Positions 46,084 through 54,550 are shown, numbered from the stretch's first letter. The stretch is DNA of 64,000 nt from Flavobacterium suncheonense GH29-5 = DSM 17707 (GCF_000430025.1 NZ_AUCZ01000004.1:186001-250000); one strand, 5' to 3'. Notes: generated by a model from the sequence alone, not told the origin. Numbers and translations are program-made.

Positions 46084-47667
46084 ATGAATAAAACGCGATT
46101 CCGAATACTTGTTGTTTTGATGAGTTTGTCCCTTTTGGGAATTATTCTGGTTCAGTTGTATTGGATTAATACGTCTTATCAGAATAACGAAGAACAATTC
46201 AAATATCACGTGAAGCAGGTAATTGGTAACGTAGCCAATAAATTGCAGCAACAGGAAGCGTTTGAATTCTATCGCAAGTACAATAAGCTGAAAGACAGTA
46301 TTGGGAAAGCGCCCAAACAAAGCGAGTTGAAAGAATACTTCTATGTGGAGCGCAATCCGAGAACCAATGAGCAAATCATTTATTCGAATACCATCATTCA
46401 GGAAGATTACAATTTAAACCGTTCGTTCTTTGATAAAAACGCTGATTCTGTAACACTTAAGAATTTCGTCGCCAAACGAAAAACTGAGATTTACAACGGA
46501 AAAATGATTGACAATTCCGGCCTTCAGAAAACCACAGCACCCGATGTAACCATAGAAAAATCAGGAACGCTGGACATTCTGGATAAAGCACAATTTGAGA
46601 TTTATTTCAAAGACATCATTGCATTAAAGTCTATTCAGGAGCGGATATCGGTAGAACGTTTGCGGGCCATGCTTGAAAACGAACTCAGGGAATATGGTGT
46701 AAAAACCCCTTTTGAATTTGCCATTTACAGTAACGGTCTGGCTACCAAAGTGAAATCGGAAAATTTCAATTACGATAAAAATTCAACGTATGAAATTCCT
46801 GTTTTTACCGATAACGACAACGAATCCCGCTTTCAGTTGCTGGTGAGTTTTCCGCAGAAAGGAAAGTTTTTATTTTCGTCCTTAGTGGGAATCACTTCCT
46901 TATCGTTACTCTTTACGCTGGTGATTATTGTGGCCTATTTCAGTGCTTTACATCAGTTAATCAAGCAGAAACAGATATCAGAAATCAAAACGGATTTCAT
47001 CAACAATATGACCCACGAGTTTAAAACGCCTATTGCGACGATAAACTTAGCGTTAGATGCGATAAAGAATCCGAAGATTATAGAAGATAAAGAAAAAATT
47101 CAGCGTTACCTCCAAATGATTCGGGACGAGAACAAACGCATGCACGCTCAGGTAGAGAATGTATTGCGCATTTCGAAACTGGAGAGAAAAGAGTTGGAAA
47201 TCAGTAAGGAACCAACCGATGTTCACGATATAGTGGAAGATGCTATCGAACACGTAAACCTTATTGTGGAAGACCGCGGTGGTGTCATCAGGACGAATTT
47301 AGCCGCCAAACGAACCACGATATTATTGAATGACGTTCATTTTACAAATGTAATTGTAAATATATTGGACAATGCCGTGAAATATTCACCGGAAGCCCCT
47401 GTAATTGAAGTGTCTACAGAAAATGTAAAAGACTTCGTCCTTATAAAGGTGAAAGATCAGGGTGCCGGAATGAGTAAAGTGGCGCAAAAGAGAATTTTTG
47501 AAAAATTCTATCGCGAGCACACCGGCGATTTGCATAACGTGAAAGGCCACGGTTTAGGTTTGGCTTACGTTAAGCGAATTGTAGAAGACCATAACGGTCA
47601 GATTTTTGTAGAAAGTGAAAAGGGGAAGGGCAGTACCTTCACCGTGAAAATGCCTTTAATAAATTAA
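46084..47667 (+). CDS. Two-component sensor histidine kinase
   Basis: A 527-residue inner-membrane kinase. TM1 at about 7-27, a periplasmic sensing region of about 225 residues, TM2 at about 258-282, then HisKA with phospho-accepting His311 in INNMTHEFKTPIATINLALD, N box NVIVNILDNAVKYSPEAP, G1 KDQGAGMSKVAQKRIFEKFY and G2 GHGLGLAYVKRIVEDHNGQI. No HAMP domain is apparent. It signals to the OmpR-type regulator that starts 4 bases after its stop. The stimulus is unknown; the periplasmic part has no recognised PAS or Cache motif. Confidence 0.93.
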   Translation: MNKTRFRILVVLMSLSLLGIILVQLYWINTSYQNNEEQFKYHVKQVIGNVANKLQQQEAFEFYRKYNKLKDSIGKAPKQSELKEYFYVERNPRTNEQIIYSNTIIQEDYNLNRSFFDKNADSVTLKNFVAKRKTEIYNGKMIDNSGLQKTTAPDVTIEKSGTLDILDKAQFEIYFKDIIALKSIQERISVERLRAMLENELREYGVKTPFEFAIYSNGLATKVKSENFNYDKNSTYEIPVFTDNDNESRFQLLVSFPQKGKFLFSSLVGITSLSLLFTLVIIVAYFSALHQLIKQKQISEIKTDFINNMTHEFKTPIATINLALDAIKNPKIIEDKEKIQRYLQMIRDENKRMHAQVENVLRISKLERKELEISKEPTDVHDIVEDAIEHVNLIVEDRGGVIRTNLAAKRTTILLNDVHFTNVIVNILDNAVKYSPEAPVIEVSTENVKDFVLIKVKDQGAGMSKVAQKRIFEKFYREHTGDLHNVKGHGLGLAYVKRIVEDHNGQIFVESEKGKGSTFTVKMPLIN

Positions 47668-47671
47668 GAAT

Positions 47672-48388
47672 ATGGATACAATTAACAAAAAAATCCTATT
47701 GGTAGAAGACGATCCGAATTTCGGGGCGGTGCTGAAAGATTATTTAACCATTAACGATTTCGACGTTACTCTGGCTAAAAACGGAATGGAAGGTTTCGAA
47801 AAATTCAAGAAAGACAATTTCGATTTGTGCATTCTTGACGTGATGATGCCTTACAAAGACGGTTATACTTTGGCAAGAGAAATCCGTGATAAAAACAAAG
47901 AAGTGCCGATTATTTTCCTGACTGCGAAATCCATGAAAGAAGACGTGCTGAAAGGATATAAAGTAGGAGCAGACGATTATCTGAACAAACCATTTGATTC
48001 TGAGGTGTTGCTGATGAAAATCAAAGCGATTATCATGCGAAAAGCTTCGGAAACCAAAACAGATACAACCAAATTCGAATTCGAAATAGGGAAATTCCAT
48101 CTGAACTCCAAATTGCGTTTCCTAACGTATCCGGGTGAAGAACCAATCAAATTATCACCAAAAGAAAACGAATTGCTTAAAATGCTGGCGTTGCACGAAA
48201 ACGATTTGATGCCGCGTGAATTGGCGTTAACCAAAATCTGGAGAGATGACAACTACTTTACTTCCAGAAGTATGGACGTGTACATTGCCAAATTGCGAAA
48301 ATATTTAAAACAAGACGAAGACGTCGAAATTCTGAATATTCATGGCGAGGGCTTCCGTTTGGTAGTTAAAGGTAAAGCTGCAGAATAA
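47672..48388 (+). CDS. OmpR-family response regulator
   Basis: A 238-residue DNA-binding regulator, partner of the preceding kinase. The receiver domain (1-120) has VEDDPNFG, phospho-acceptor Asp56 in DLCILDVMMPYKDGYTLARE and Lys in IIFLTAKSMKEDVLKGYKVG. The winged-helix domain (about 140-235) shows LSPKENELLKMLALHENDLM, MDVYIAKLRKYLKQDEDVEI and IHGEGFRLVVKG. It resembles the RprX/RprY-type systems of Bacteroidota (comparison from memory). Confidence 0.94.
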   Translation: MDTINKKILLVEDDPNFGAVLKDYLTINDFDVTLAKNGMEGFEKFKKDNFDLCILDVMMPYKDGYTLAREIRDKNKEVPIIFLTAKSMKEDVLKGYKVGADDYLNKPFDSEVLLMKIKAIIMRKASETKTDTTKFEFEIGKFHLNSKLRFLTYPGEEPIKLSPKENELLKMLALHENDLMPRELALTKIWRDDNYFTSRSMDVYIAKLRKYLKQDEDVEILNIHGEGFRLVVKGKAAE

Positions 48389-48417
48389 ATAAGTTAAGAT
48401 TATAATTATTGGTTAAG

Positions 48418-48443
48418 AAGCTCTGAGTAATCAGGGCTTTTTT
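48418..48443. terminator. Intrinsic terminator of the two-component operon
   Basis: AAGCTCTGA - GTAA - TCAGGGCTT followed by T-run; it touches the stop codon of the convergent thioesterase gene. Confidence 0.8.
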
Positions 48444-49173
48444 ATTTTTCAAGCGCTAAAGCAAAACACACTTTGCCTTCTTTGGTGATGGTGAAGAAAT
48501 CTTTATTTTCACTGGCGTGTAATTCAACATCATCGAACAAATTAAGTTCCCGCAAAAAGTTCATTTCCATGGCTTTAATCTCTTTTTTTAAAACGGATTT
48601 CGGGTGCAAACTATCCAAACACCATTCCAGATATTTGGTATTGTTCACATGATTTACAATATCCAAATCAGATAAAACCACCGTACGTTCGCTAATTTTA
48701 GCCGCGTCCTGAAGCAGATTGATACGCGAAAACCCTTTGGAAGTGGCATGATGCTCCGGAAATTTTTCAAAATGCTCATGCGGTAAAGCCAACGGTTCCG
48801 ATTTTCGCAGTTGCGTGTTGAAAACTGCCCAAAAAGTTGTGGCTCCGACAATTTTTTTATCGTCAAGATACATTTCAATATTACGGATGGATTTATTGCC
48901 TTCTAAGCTTTCAATCCAGGTTTTTACGATTACTTTGTCCTGCCATTTCGGTAAGGCATCAATTTCTATACGGATTCTGCTCAATACCCAAGCCTGATGA
49001 TGATCCTGCATGTCATTAAAACTCAACCCGCCCAAAATAGAATGTTCCGCTGCGGTAAGTTGCAGCAAATTGCACAAATCCACATATTTCAGATAGCCAT
49101 TCGGCGCACATTGGGTAAAGTTGATTTCCCATTCGTGTGAATATATGGAGGTGAAATTAGGTGAGATAGGCAT
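48442..49173 (-). CDS. Acyl-ACP thioesterase (FatA/FatB-like)
   Basis: A 243-residue double-hotdog thioesterase that releases fatty acids from acyl carrier protein. The first hotdog starts FTSIYSHEWEINFTQCAPNG; VLSRIRIEIDALPKWQDKVI is the substrate tunnel block. The second hotdog carries DIVNHVNNTKYLEWCLD, whose Asn-His pair is catalytic. Length fits bacterial members. It lies 61 bases from miaA, separated by heptad repeats. Confidence 0.9.
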   Translation of the reverse strand: MPISPNFTSIYSHEWEINFTQCAPNGYLKYVDLCNLLQLTAAEHSILGGLSFNDMQDHHQAWVLSRIRIEIDALPKWQDKVIVKTWIESLEGNKSIRNIEMYLDDKKIVGATTFWAVFNTQLRKSEPLALPHEHFEKFPEHHATSKGFSRINLLQDAAKISERTVVLSDLDIVNHVNNTKYLEWCLDSLHPKSVLKKEIKAMEMNFLRELNLFDDVELHASENKDFFTITKEGKVCFALALEK

Positions 49174-49189
49174 TTTGAATGAGTTATGA

Positions 49190-49262
49190 GTGAAAAGTGA
49201 AAAGTGAAAAGTGAAAAGTGAAAAGAAAGGCGTCTTATTCCTTATCCCTTATCCCTTTTTTC
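49190..49262. repeat. Heptad arrays (GTGAAAA)5 and, inverted, (GGGATAA)2 GGAATAA
   Basis: Five exact GTGAAAA units at 49190-49224, preceded by GAGTTATGA, then on the opposite strand GGGATAAGGGATAAGGAATAA (49235-49255). The inverted part codes the last residues and the stop codon of miaA. Confidence 0.92.
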
Positions 49263-50185
49263 TCTTCTATTCTTGTTTCCACAAAGGTAATGATTTCCGA
49301 AACGTCCGTCTGATAATCAAACCATTTTGCATTTTCCGTTCGTTTGAACCAGGTGATCTGACGTTTGGCAAAGCGTCTCGTGTTTTTCTTAATTTCTTCC
49401 ACAGCAAAATCCAGAGTCGTTTTTCCGTCAAAATAATCGAATAATTCGCGATAACCAACAGTCTGTAAGGCGTTTAGCTGTTTGTTCGGATATAGCGATT
49501 TTGCTTCTTCCAGTAAACCTTCTTTCAGCATCATATCGACGCGGAGGTTGATGCGTTCGTACATTTTTTCACGATCGGCTTCCAAACCGATGATAATGGG
49601 CGTGAAGTTGCGCTGGTTTTTTCTTTTGCCGATGAAGGACGAATAGGGTTTTCCGGTGCCGAGACAAACTTCCGCAAAACGTTTCATACGCTGCGGGTTT
49701 TGAAGGGTTTGCTGGTTTTCGGAAAGCAGTTTGTTGTAATATTCCGAATCCAGCTCTTTCAGTATATTTTGCAGATACTCAAGTCCTAATGTATCGTATT
49801 TGGTATTGATTTCTTCACGAACCGAAGCCTCAATATCCGGAAAATCATCAAAGCCTTTCAAAACGGCATCCACATACAAACCGGAGCCGCCCACCATAAT
49901 CTGAACGTTATTTTCTTTGAAAAGTTCATCTAATTTGGCTATTGCATCGGTTTCAAAATCGCCCACCGAATAATTGTCAAAAACCGAAATATGCTGAATG
50001 AAATGATGTTTCGCCGCTGCCAATTCATCAGCATTAGGAACCGCTGTACCAATTTTCATTTCCTTAAAAAACTGACGGCTGTCGCACGAAAGAATCTCAC
50101 AACCAAAATGTTGCGCCAGTTTTATGCTCAAAGCGGTTTTTCCGATGGCAGTTGGTCCGATGATGGTAATCAGGTAATTAGTCAT
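49235..50185 (-). CDS. miaA: tRNA dimethylallyltransferase
   Basis: A 316-residue enzyme adding dimethylallyl to A37 of tRNAs that read UNN codons. Walker A GPTAIGKTALSIKLAQHFG at about residue 10, EILSCDSRQFFKEMKIGTAV, VGGSGLYVDAVLKGFDDFP and the Arg/Phe-rich QTVGYRELFDYFDGK and TRRFAKRQITWFKR blocks are intact. The last residues (KKGIRDKE) and the stop are encoded by GGGATAA heptads, so the extreme C-terminus is repeat-derived. Its start overlaps the ion channel stop by 8 bases. Confidence 0.96.
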   Translation of the reverse strand: MTNYLITIIGPTAIGKTALSIKLAQHFGCEILSCDSRQFFKEMKIGTAVPNADELAAAKHHFIQHISVFDNYSVGDFETDAIAKLDELFKENNVQIMVGGSGLYVDAVLKGFDDFPDIEASVREEINTKYDTLGLEYLQNILKELDSEYYNKLLSENQQTLQNPQRMKRFAEVCLGTGKPYSSFIGKRKNQRNFTPIIIGLEADREKMYERINLRVDMMLKEGLLEEAKSLYPNKQLNALQTVGYRELFDYFDGKTTLDFAVEEIKKNTRRFAKRQITWFKRTENAKWFDYQTDVSEIITFVETRIEEKKGIRDKE

Positions 50186-51017
50186 TCGTTAATTTTTCAC
50201 CGCAATGATGGCAAAAGCGGGCTTCTTCGTTATAAATTATAGAAGTACAGGACGGGCAGGTTCTCGAAGAATCGTCTTTCGACTGATTTCGCTTGGCGTT
50301 TGCAAATTCCGCAGTCACAATTCCCGTTGGAACCGCGATAATACCGTAACCCATAATCATGATGCAGGATGCTATAATTTGGCCCAGTGTGGTAGCCGGC
50401 GCAATATCTCCGTAGCCAACTGTAGTTAAAGTAACTATACACCAGTAAATGCTTACCGGTATGCTCGTGAAACCACTTTCTTTTCCTTCCACCACATACA
50501 TTATCGCACCCAGTAAAATCGACACAATGAGTACAAAATACACGAATACGATGATTTTGGTCCGACTGGCTTTAATCGCTAATTTCAGTTGGGATTCTTG
50601 TCCGGTAAAATGCACCAAATCCAGAATTCCGAACAAACGAAGCAAACGTAAGGCTCTGATAACTGACAACATACGGGAACCCGGTATGAAAAACGACAGG
50701 TACATTGGTAAAATCGAAATAAAATCGACAATGCCGTAAAAACTGAAAATATAATTGAGCGGTTTCCTGTTGCAGATAATCCGAAGGATGTATTCCAAAG
50801 TAAACGTCACGGTGATAATCCATTCCGACACTATAAGAAAGGTATGGTACTTGGCATCGAGTTGTTGCACAGATTCCAGCATCACCAAAAGTACGCTCAA
50901 CAGAATAACGCCCAGTAACGTTAAATCGAACAGTTTGCCTGCAAAGGTATTCGAACCGTAAATGACAATGTAAATTTTCTGGCGCAGTATATCGTATTTG
51001 CTTTTAAGTGCTCTCAT
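50178..51017 (-). CDS. Voltage-gated-type potassium channel with C-terminal zinc ribbon
   Basis: A 279-residue six-helix ion channel. S4 carries regularly spaced Arg (SRMLSVIRALRLLRLFGILD, Arg115, 121, 124, 127). The selectivity filter TVGYGD (199-204) is the K+ consensus, followed by S6 (CIMIMGYGIIAVPTGIVTAE). The C-terminal tail has Cys254, Cys257, Cys269 and Cys272 (CPSC...CHHC), a zinc-ribbon-like knuckle. The voltage sensor looks functional. It conducts K+ out of or into the cell; the ribbon may mediate assembly or redox/metal sensing (inference). Confidence 0.92.
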   Translation of the reverse strand: MRALKSKYDILRQKIYIVIYGSNTFAGKLFDLTLLGVILLSVLLVMLESVQQLDAKYHTFLIVSEWIITVTFTLEYILRIICNRKPLNYIFSFYGIVDFISILPMYLSFFIPGSRMLSVIRALRLLRLFGILDLVHFTGQESQLKLAIKASRTKIIVFVYFVLIVSILLGAIMYVVEGKESGFTSIPVSIYWCIVTLTTVGYGDIAPATTLGQIIASCIMIMGYGIIAVPTGIVTAEFANAKRNQSKDDSSRTCPSCTSIIYNEEARFCHHCGEKLTND

Positions 51018-51042
51018 TTGATGCGGAATTATTCAAATTTAC

Positions 51043-52404
51043 TTAAAACTTTACGATTTTATGAACTTTTTTCTTACGGATGTAATTCTGGATAATGTTT
51101 CGGGAATCGCGGTTGTTCTGCATCGGAATGATGATGTTTTTCAAAATTTCGATGTTGTTAATCTGATAATTTAAATCGTAGAAACAATAGCCTTTGTAAA
51201 CGCCGTTTTCCACCAAAACCGCGCTGCGTTCGTCGATGCTTCTGCCACGGTCGATAATGACCATGCTTTGGTTGTGCAACTGATTGTTTTCCAGGAAATA
51301 AGTAACGCGTTTGTTGTAGTCTTCCGGAGCTTCTTTTCCGATACAGGCACCCAGACACTGCTTCAGATCGTATTGAAAACACTCTTTTTTGGTATTGTAC
51401 AAACCATTGATTTTCTGGCAAAACTGATGTTCTTCCGTAATTTTATGAAGCAAAGCTTTTCCTTCCTGAAGTGTTGCAAACGATGTAATCTCCTTTTTAC
51501 GGCCGTCGGTTTTATGAAGTTTTAACGCCAGATAACCGTCTTTGTCTTTCTCGGCATACAATGCATACGGAAAAATGGTTTTCCGCTGCGAACGGTTGTA
51601 AATTGGCTTGTTTATTTTGATTTCCTCGCTTTCTTTTAAAAGGGCAATTAACTCGCTGCCGGTTTCTTCGTAAGTTACCGCGAAAACTTCATTTTGTATT
51701 TTTTTAGCTTTACGCGAAGTACCCGTAAAATGCTGATTGACACGCTTTTTGATGTTGTTGCTTTTGCCGATGTAGATAATCGTTCCGTCTTCCCGATGAA
51801 TGTAATAAATACCGGTTTTGGACGGAATTCCGTCAATAATATCCATCAGTTTAGGCGAAATTCCTGTTTTGATTTCGGTTTTCACATAACTTTTCACGAT
51901 TTCCTTCTCCAAATCTTTGGAAAGCAGCATTTTGAACAGTTTAACCGTTGCCATGGCATCTCCGGAAGCTCTGTGTCTGTCTGCCATCGGAATGCCTAAC
52001 GCGCGTACCAGTTTTCCCAAACTATAAGACTGATGTCCTGGTAACAATTTCTTGGAAAGTTCCACGGTACAAAGCGTTGGTTTTATGAAGTCGAAACCTA
52101 AGCGTCGGAATTCGGTTTGCAGGATTCTGTAGTCAAAAGAAGCATTGTGTGCTACAATGATGCAGCCTTCTGTAATCTCAACAATACGCTTGGCTATTTC
52201 ATAAAATTTAGGTGCCGAACGCAACATTGCATTGTTAATTCCGGTTAATTTCACCACAAACGGCTGAATCGGAATTTCAGGATTCACCAAACTGATAAAC
52301 TGGTCCACAACCTCGTGGCCGTCAAATTTATAGATGGCGATTTCCGTAATACCTTCTTCGTTGTATTGGCCTCCGGTGGTTTCTATGTCGAGAATTGCGT
52401 AAAT
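51043..52404 (-). CDS. DnaQ-type 3'-5' exonuclease fused to a UvrC-like GIY-YIG nuclease, probable ATT start
   Basis: A 453-residue two-nuclease protein. The exonuclease domain (1-170) begins YAILDIETTGGQYNEEGITE (catalytic D and E of motif I), with motif II IIVAHNASFDYRILQTEF and motif III HRASGDAMATVKLF. The GIY-YIG domain (about 200-285) has KTGIYYIHREDGTIIYIGKS and NNIKKRVNQHF, and a Cho/UvrC-like tail follows with CLGACIGKEAPEDYNKR. The first conventional start in frame is a GTG at 52308, which would delete motif I. The frame is open back to a TAA at 52408-52410, leaving ATT (52402-52404 or 52405-52407) as the only start that keeps motif I. Proposed for DNA repair by homology to Cho. Confidence 0.85.
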   Translation of the reverse strand: MYAILDIETTGGQYNEEGITEIAIYKFDGHEVVDQFISLVNPEIPIQPFVVKLTGINNAMLRSAPKFYEIAKRIVEITEGCIIVAHNASFDYRILQTEFRRLGFDFIKPTLCTVELSKKLLPGHQSYSLGKLVRALGIPMADRHRASGDAMATVKLFKMLLSKDLEKEIVKSYVKTEIKTGISPKLMDIIDGIPSKTGIYYIHREDGTIIYIGKSNNIKKRVNQHFTGTSRKAKKIQNEVFAVTYEETGSELIALLKESEEIKINKPIYNRSQRKTIFPYALYAEKDKDGYLALKLHKTDGRKKEITSFATLQEGKALLHKITEEHQFCQKINGLYNTKKECFQYDLKQCLGACIGKEAPEDYNKRVTYFLENNQLHNQSMVIIDRGRSIDERSAVLVENGVYKGYCFYDLNYQINNIEILKNIIIPMQNNRDSRNIIQNYIRKKKVHKIVKF

Positions 52405-52417
52405 AATTTATTTTTTT

Positions 52418-52501
52418 AACCGCTATGAGCGCAAGGTTTTCGCAAAGGTCGCAAAAAAATCTTAGCGTACATAGCGCAATTTCTTAGTGTACTTTGCGGT
52501 T
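52418..52501. repeat. 84-bp dispersed repeat with inverted hexamer ends (AACCGC...GCGGTT)
   Basis: Ends AACCGC (52418-52423) and GCGGTT (52496-52501) are exact reverse complements. The interior is made of TTTCGCAAAGGTCGC, TAGCGTACATAGCGC and TAGTGTACTTTGCGG-like modules built on GCGCAA/TTGCGC. From memory, TTTGCGACCTTTGCG-type strings are common between genes in Flavobacterium. It fills the gap between the YggS-like gene and the nuclease gene, 14 bases from the latter's ATT start. Confidence 0.75.
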
Positions 52502-52505
52502 TGGT

Positions 52506-53165
52506 TTATCTTGAGCCAAAGATACTACTTCCGATCCGAACCATGGTGCTTCCGCAGTCAATTGCGAGCTCATAATCGCCGGACATTCCCATGGAGAGGG
52601 TTTTCAGGTCGCAGTTTTCAGTTTTCAGGGTTTTGTATTTGTCGAAAACAGCTTTCAGGTTTTGGAATTCTTTTTTCACTTGTGCCTGATTGTCCGTGAA
52701 AGTAGACATACCCATTAAACCAACGACTTTTATGTTATTCAGGTTTTTCAGTTCATCGGAAGATAAAATTTCGTTCAGTTCTTTTTCATCTAAACCGAAT
52801 TTGCTTTCTTCCTCGGCGATATATATCTGAAGCAAACAGTCAATTACCCGATTGTTTTTCAGGGCCTGTTTGTTGATTTCCTGCAACAATTTCAAACTGT
52901 CCACCCCGTGAATCAAACTTACAAAAGGCGCGATATATTTTACTTTGTTGCTTTGCAAGTGTCCGATGAAATGCCATTCCACATCGTTTGGCAATTGCGG
53001 TTGTTTGTCCACTAATTCCTGAACATAATTTTCACCAAAAACGCGCTGACCGGCATCGTAGGCTTCCATCAAATCACTAACGGGTTTGGTTTTGGAAACG
53101 GCTACCAAGGTTACATGCTCAGGAAGCGTGGATTTTATATATTGAAGGTTTTGTGTTATGGACAT
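52506..53165 (-). CDS. YggS/PLPBP-family pyridoxal-phosphate homeostasis protein
   Basis: A 219-residue cytosolic PLP-binding barrel protein that buffers vitamin B6 and affects amino acid metabolism. VTLVAVSKTKPVSDLMEAYD carries the PLP Lys, FGENYVQELVDKQPQL, VEWHFIGHLQSNKVKYIAPF and VGLMGMSTFTD are family blocks, and LSMGMSGDYELAIDCGSTMV, RIGSSIFG binds the phosphate. The ATG at 53165 matches the family; nine extra codons upstream were rejected. Confidence 0.94.
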   Translation of the reverse strand: MSITQNLQYIKSTLPEHVTLVAVSKTKPVSDLMEAYDAGQRVFGENYVQELVDKQPQLPNDVEWHFIGHLQSNKVKYIAPFVSLIHGVDSLKLLQEINKQALKNNRVIDCLLQIYIAEEESKFGLDEKELNEILSSDELKNLNNIKVVGLMGMSTFTDNQAQVKKEFQNLKAVFDKYKTLKTENCDLKTLSMGMSGDYELAIDCGSTMVRIGSSIFGSR

Positions 53166-53223
53166 ATTTTTGGAGTTTTCAGTCACAGTCACAGTTTTCA
53201 GCCGTAATCAATCTAACAATCTA

Positions 53224-54444
53224 TCACAACTCATACACCACCAAACCACTGCGAAATTTCGGTTCGATATAAGTACTCTTTGGCGGCATGATTAAATTTT
53301 CATCAGCAATAGCTTTAATTTCCTTAATATCAATAGGGTAGAGCATAAAGCCGACTTCGTATTCCCCATTATCCACCAATTCTTTTATCGATGTGATGGA
53401 TTTTGTTCCAGGAATGTAAGCGATTCGGTCATCGGTGCGCAAATCTTCAATGCCTAAAATCGGTTTTAAAACGGTGTCATACAGAATTTGTGCATCTAAT
53501 TTAGACAGAACATTATCGAAATGGAATTTTTCTTCTTTCAAGCGCAACGCATAAAATTCCCCATCAAAATACATCCCGAATTCAAACTTGTGCTTTGGTT
53601 TCCACAATTCCTGTTTTTTGGTTTTGATGACGAAATTCTCGGCCACTTTTCTGATGAAATCTTCTTTGGAATGTCCGTTTAAATCACTGATAATGCGATT
53701 GTACTCGTAAATTTTCACATTGGAATCCGCAATCAGGAAACTCATGAAATAATTCAGATTTTCGTTGCCCGAATGTTTATCTTCTTCATACAACAATTCC
53801 GAGGAAGCCGAACGGTGATGGCCGTCCGCAATATACAAATCGCCAATCTCCTGAAATTTTTGTTGCAACCATGCGATTTCTGCATCACCTTCAATTTTCC
53901 AGAGAATGTGTTTTTCTTTGTTTGTAGTGGAAAATTCGTAAATCGGATGATCTTTCTTTTTGGCTGTAATCCAGTGAGTTAAATCCGAATCGTCCTTGTA
54001 GGTAATCAAAACCGGTTCGGTGTTAAAACCCGTCTGATGCAGGTAATCTTTGAACAATTCCACACGGTACTGCAACGTATCTTCGTGTTTTTTGATGACA
54101 TTGTTCTGATAATCTTCCACCGAAGTTCCCGCTAAAATTCCCGTAAACGTATGGCTTTTTGACTGAATTTCATATAGATAAAACACCGCTTTGTCTTCCT
54201 GAATGAGAATGCCGTCTTTTTTGAAATCCTGATATTTATGCTGAACCGCTTTAAATCGCTTTTCAAACCCTATTTTCTGCTGGTTTACATACGCCGGATT
54301 CAGGATATGCAAAAACGAAAACGGGTTAAACTCCAGATAAGCAGCCAGTTCCGTCGCTCCATAATCGTCGTAGGAACGCGAAGTTACCAGGCTTACTTTG
54401 TCGGCCGTTGGTCGTACTGCTTTGAATGGAATGATTTGAGCCAT
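53224..54444 (-). CDS. DUF1015 family protein (HTH-like, conserved)
   Basis: A 406-residue cytosolic protein. IIPFKAVRPTADKVSLVTSR and YDDYGATELAAYLEFNPFSF are the N-terminal block, IADGHHRSASSELLYEED the central conserved DGHHR motif, and VGFMLYPIDIKEIKAIADEN then LIMPPKSTYIEPKFRSGLVV the C-terminus. These define DUF1015, whose function is not established (sometimes linked to SerC and D-3-phosphoglycerate dehydrogenase genes, which are absent here). Confidence 0.92.
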   Translation of the reverse strand: MAQIIPFKAVRPTADKVSLVTSRSYDDYGATELAAYLEFNPFSFLHILNPAYVNQQKIGFEKRFKAVQHKYQDFKKDGILIQEDKAVFYLYEIQSKSHTFTGILAGTSVEDYQNNVIKKHEDTLQYRVELFKDYLHQTGFNTEPVLITYKDDSDLTHWITAKKKDHPIYEFSTTNKEKHILWKIEGDAEIAWLQQKFQEIGDLYIADGHHRSASSELLYEEDKHSGNENLNYFMSFLIADSNVKIYEYNRIISDLNGHSKEDFIRKVAENFVIKTKKQELWKPKHKFEFGMYFDGEFYALRLKEEKFHFDNVLSKLDAQILYDTVLKPILGIEDLRTDDRIAYIPGTKSITSIKELVDNGEYEVGFMLYPIDIKEIKAIADENLIMPPKSTYIEPKFRSGLVVYEL

Positions 54445-54452
54445 TTCTTTGA

Positions 54453-54545
54453 GGGATAAGGGATAAGAAAAAACAAAAAAGGGACAAGGGACAAGGGATA
54501 AGGGAAAAAGTAACGGTTTCTTGTAACTTATCCCTTGTCCCTTTT
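54453..54545 (-). terminator. Heptad-derived hairpin terminator after the hydroxyacyl-CoA dehydrogenase gene
   Basis: Plus strand units: GGGATAA x2 (54453-54466), GGGACAA x2, GGGATAA, GGGAAAA (54481-54508). CTTATCCCTTGTCCCTT (54527-54543) is the exact reverse complement of 54486-54502, giving a 17-bp stem with a 24-base loop. On the minus strand it follows the stop at 54551 and is trailed by TTTTTTGTTTTTT, so it can work as an intrinsic terminator built from repeats. Confidence 0.75.
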
Positions 54546-54550
54546 AGCTT

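Noticed and set aside
51043..52308. Nuclease gene starting at the GTG at 52308
   Set aside because: It would remove the DIETTG catalytic motif and 32 conserved residues that are in frame and intact upstream.
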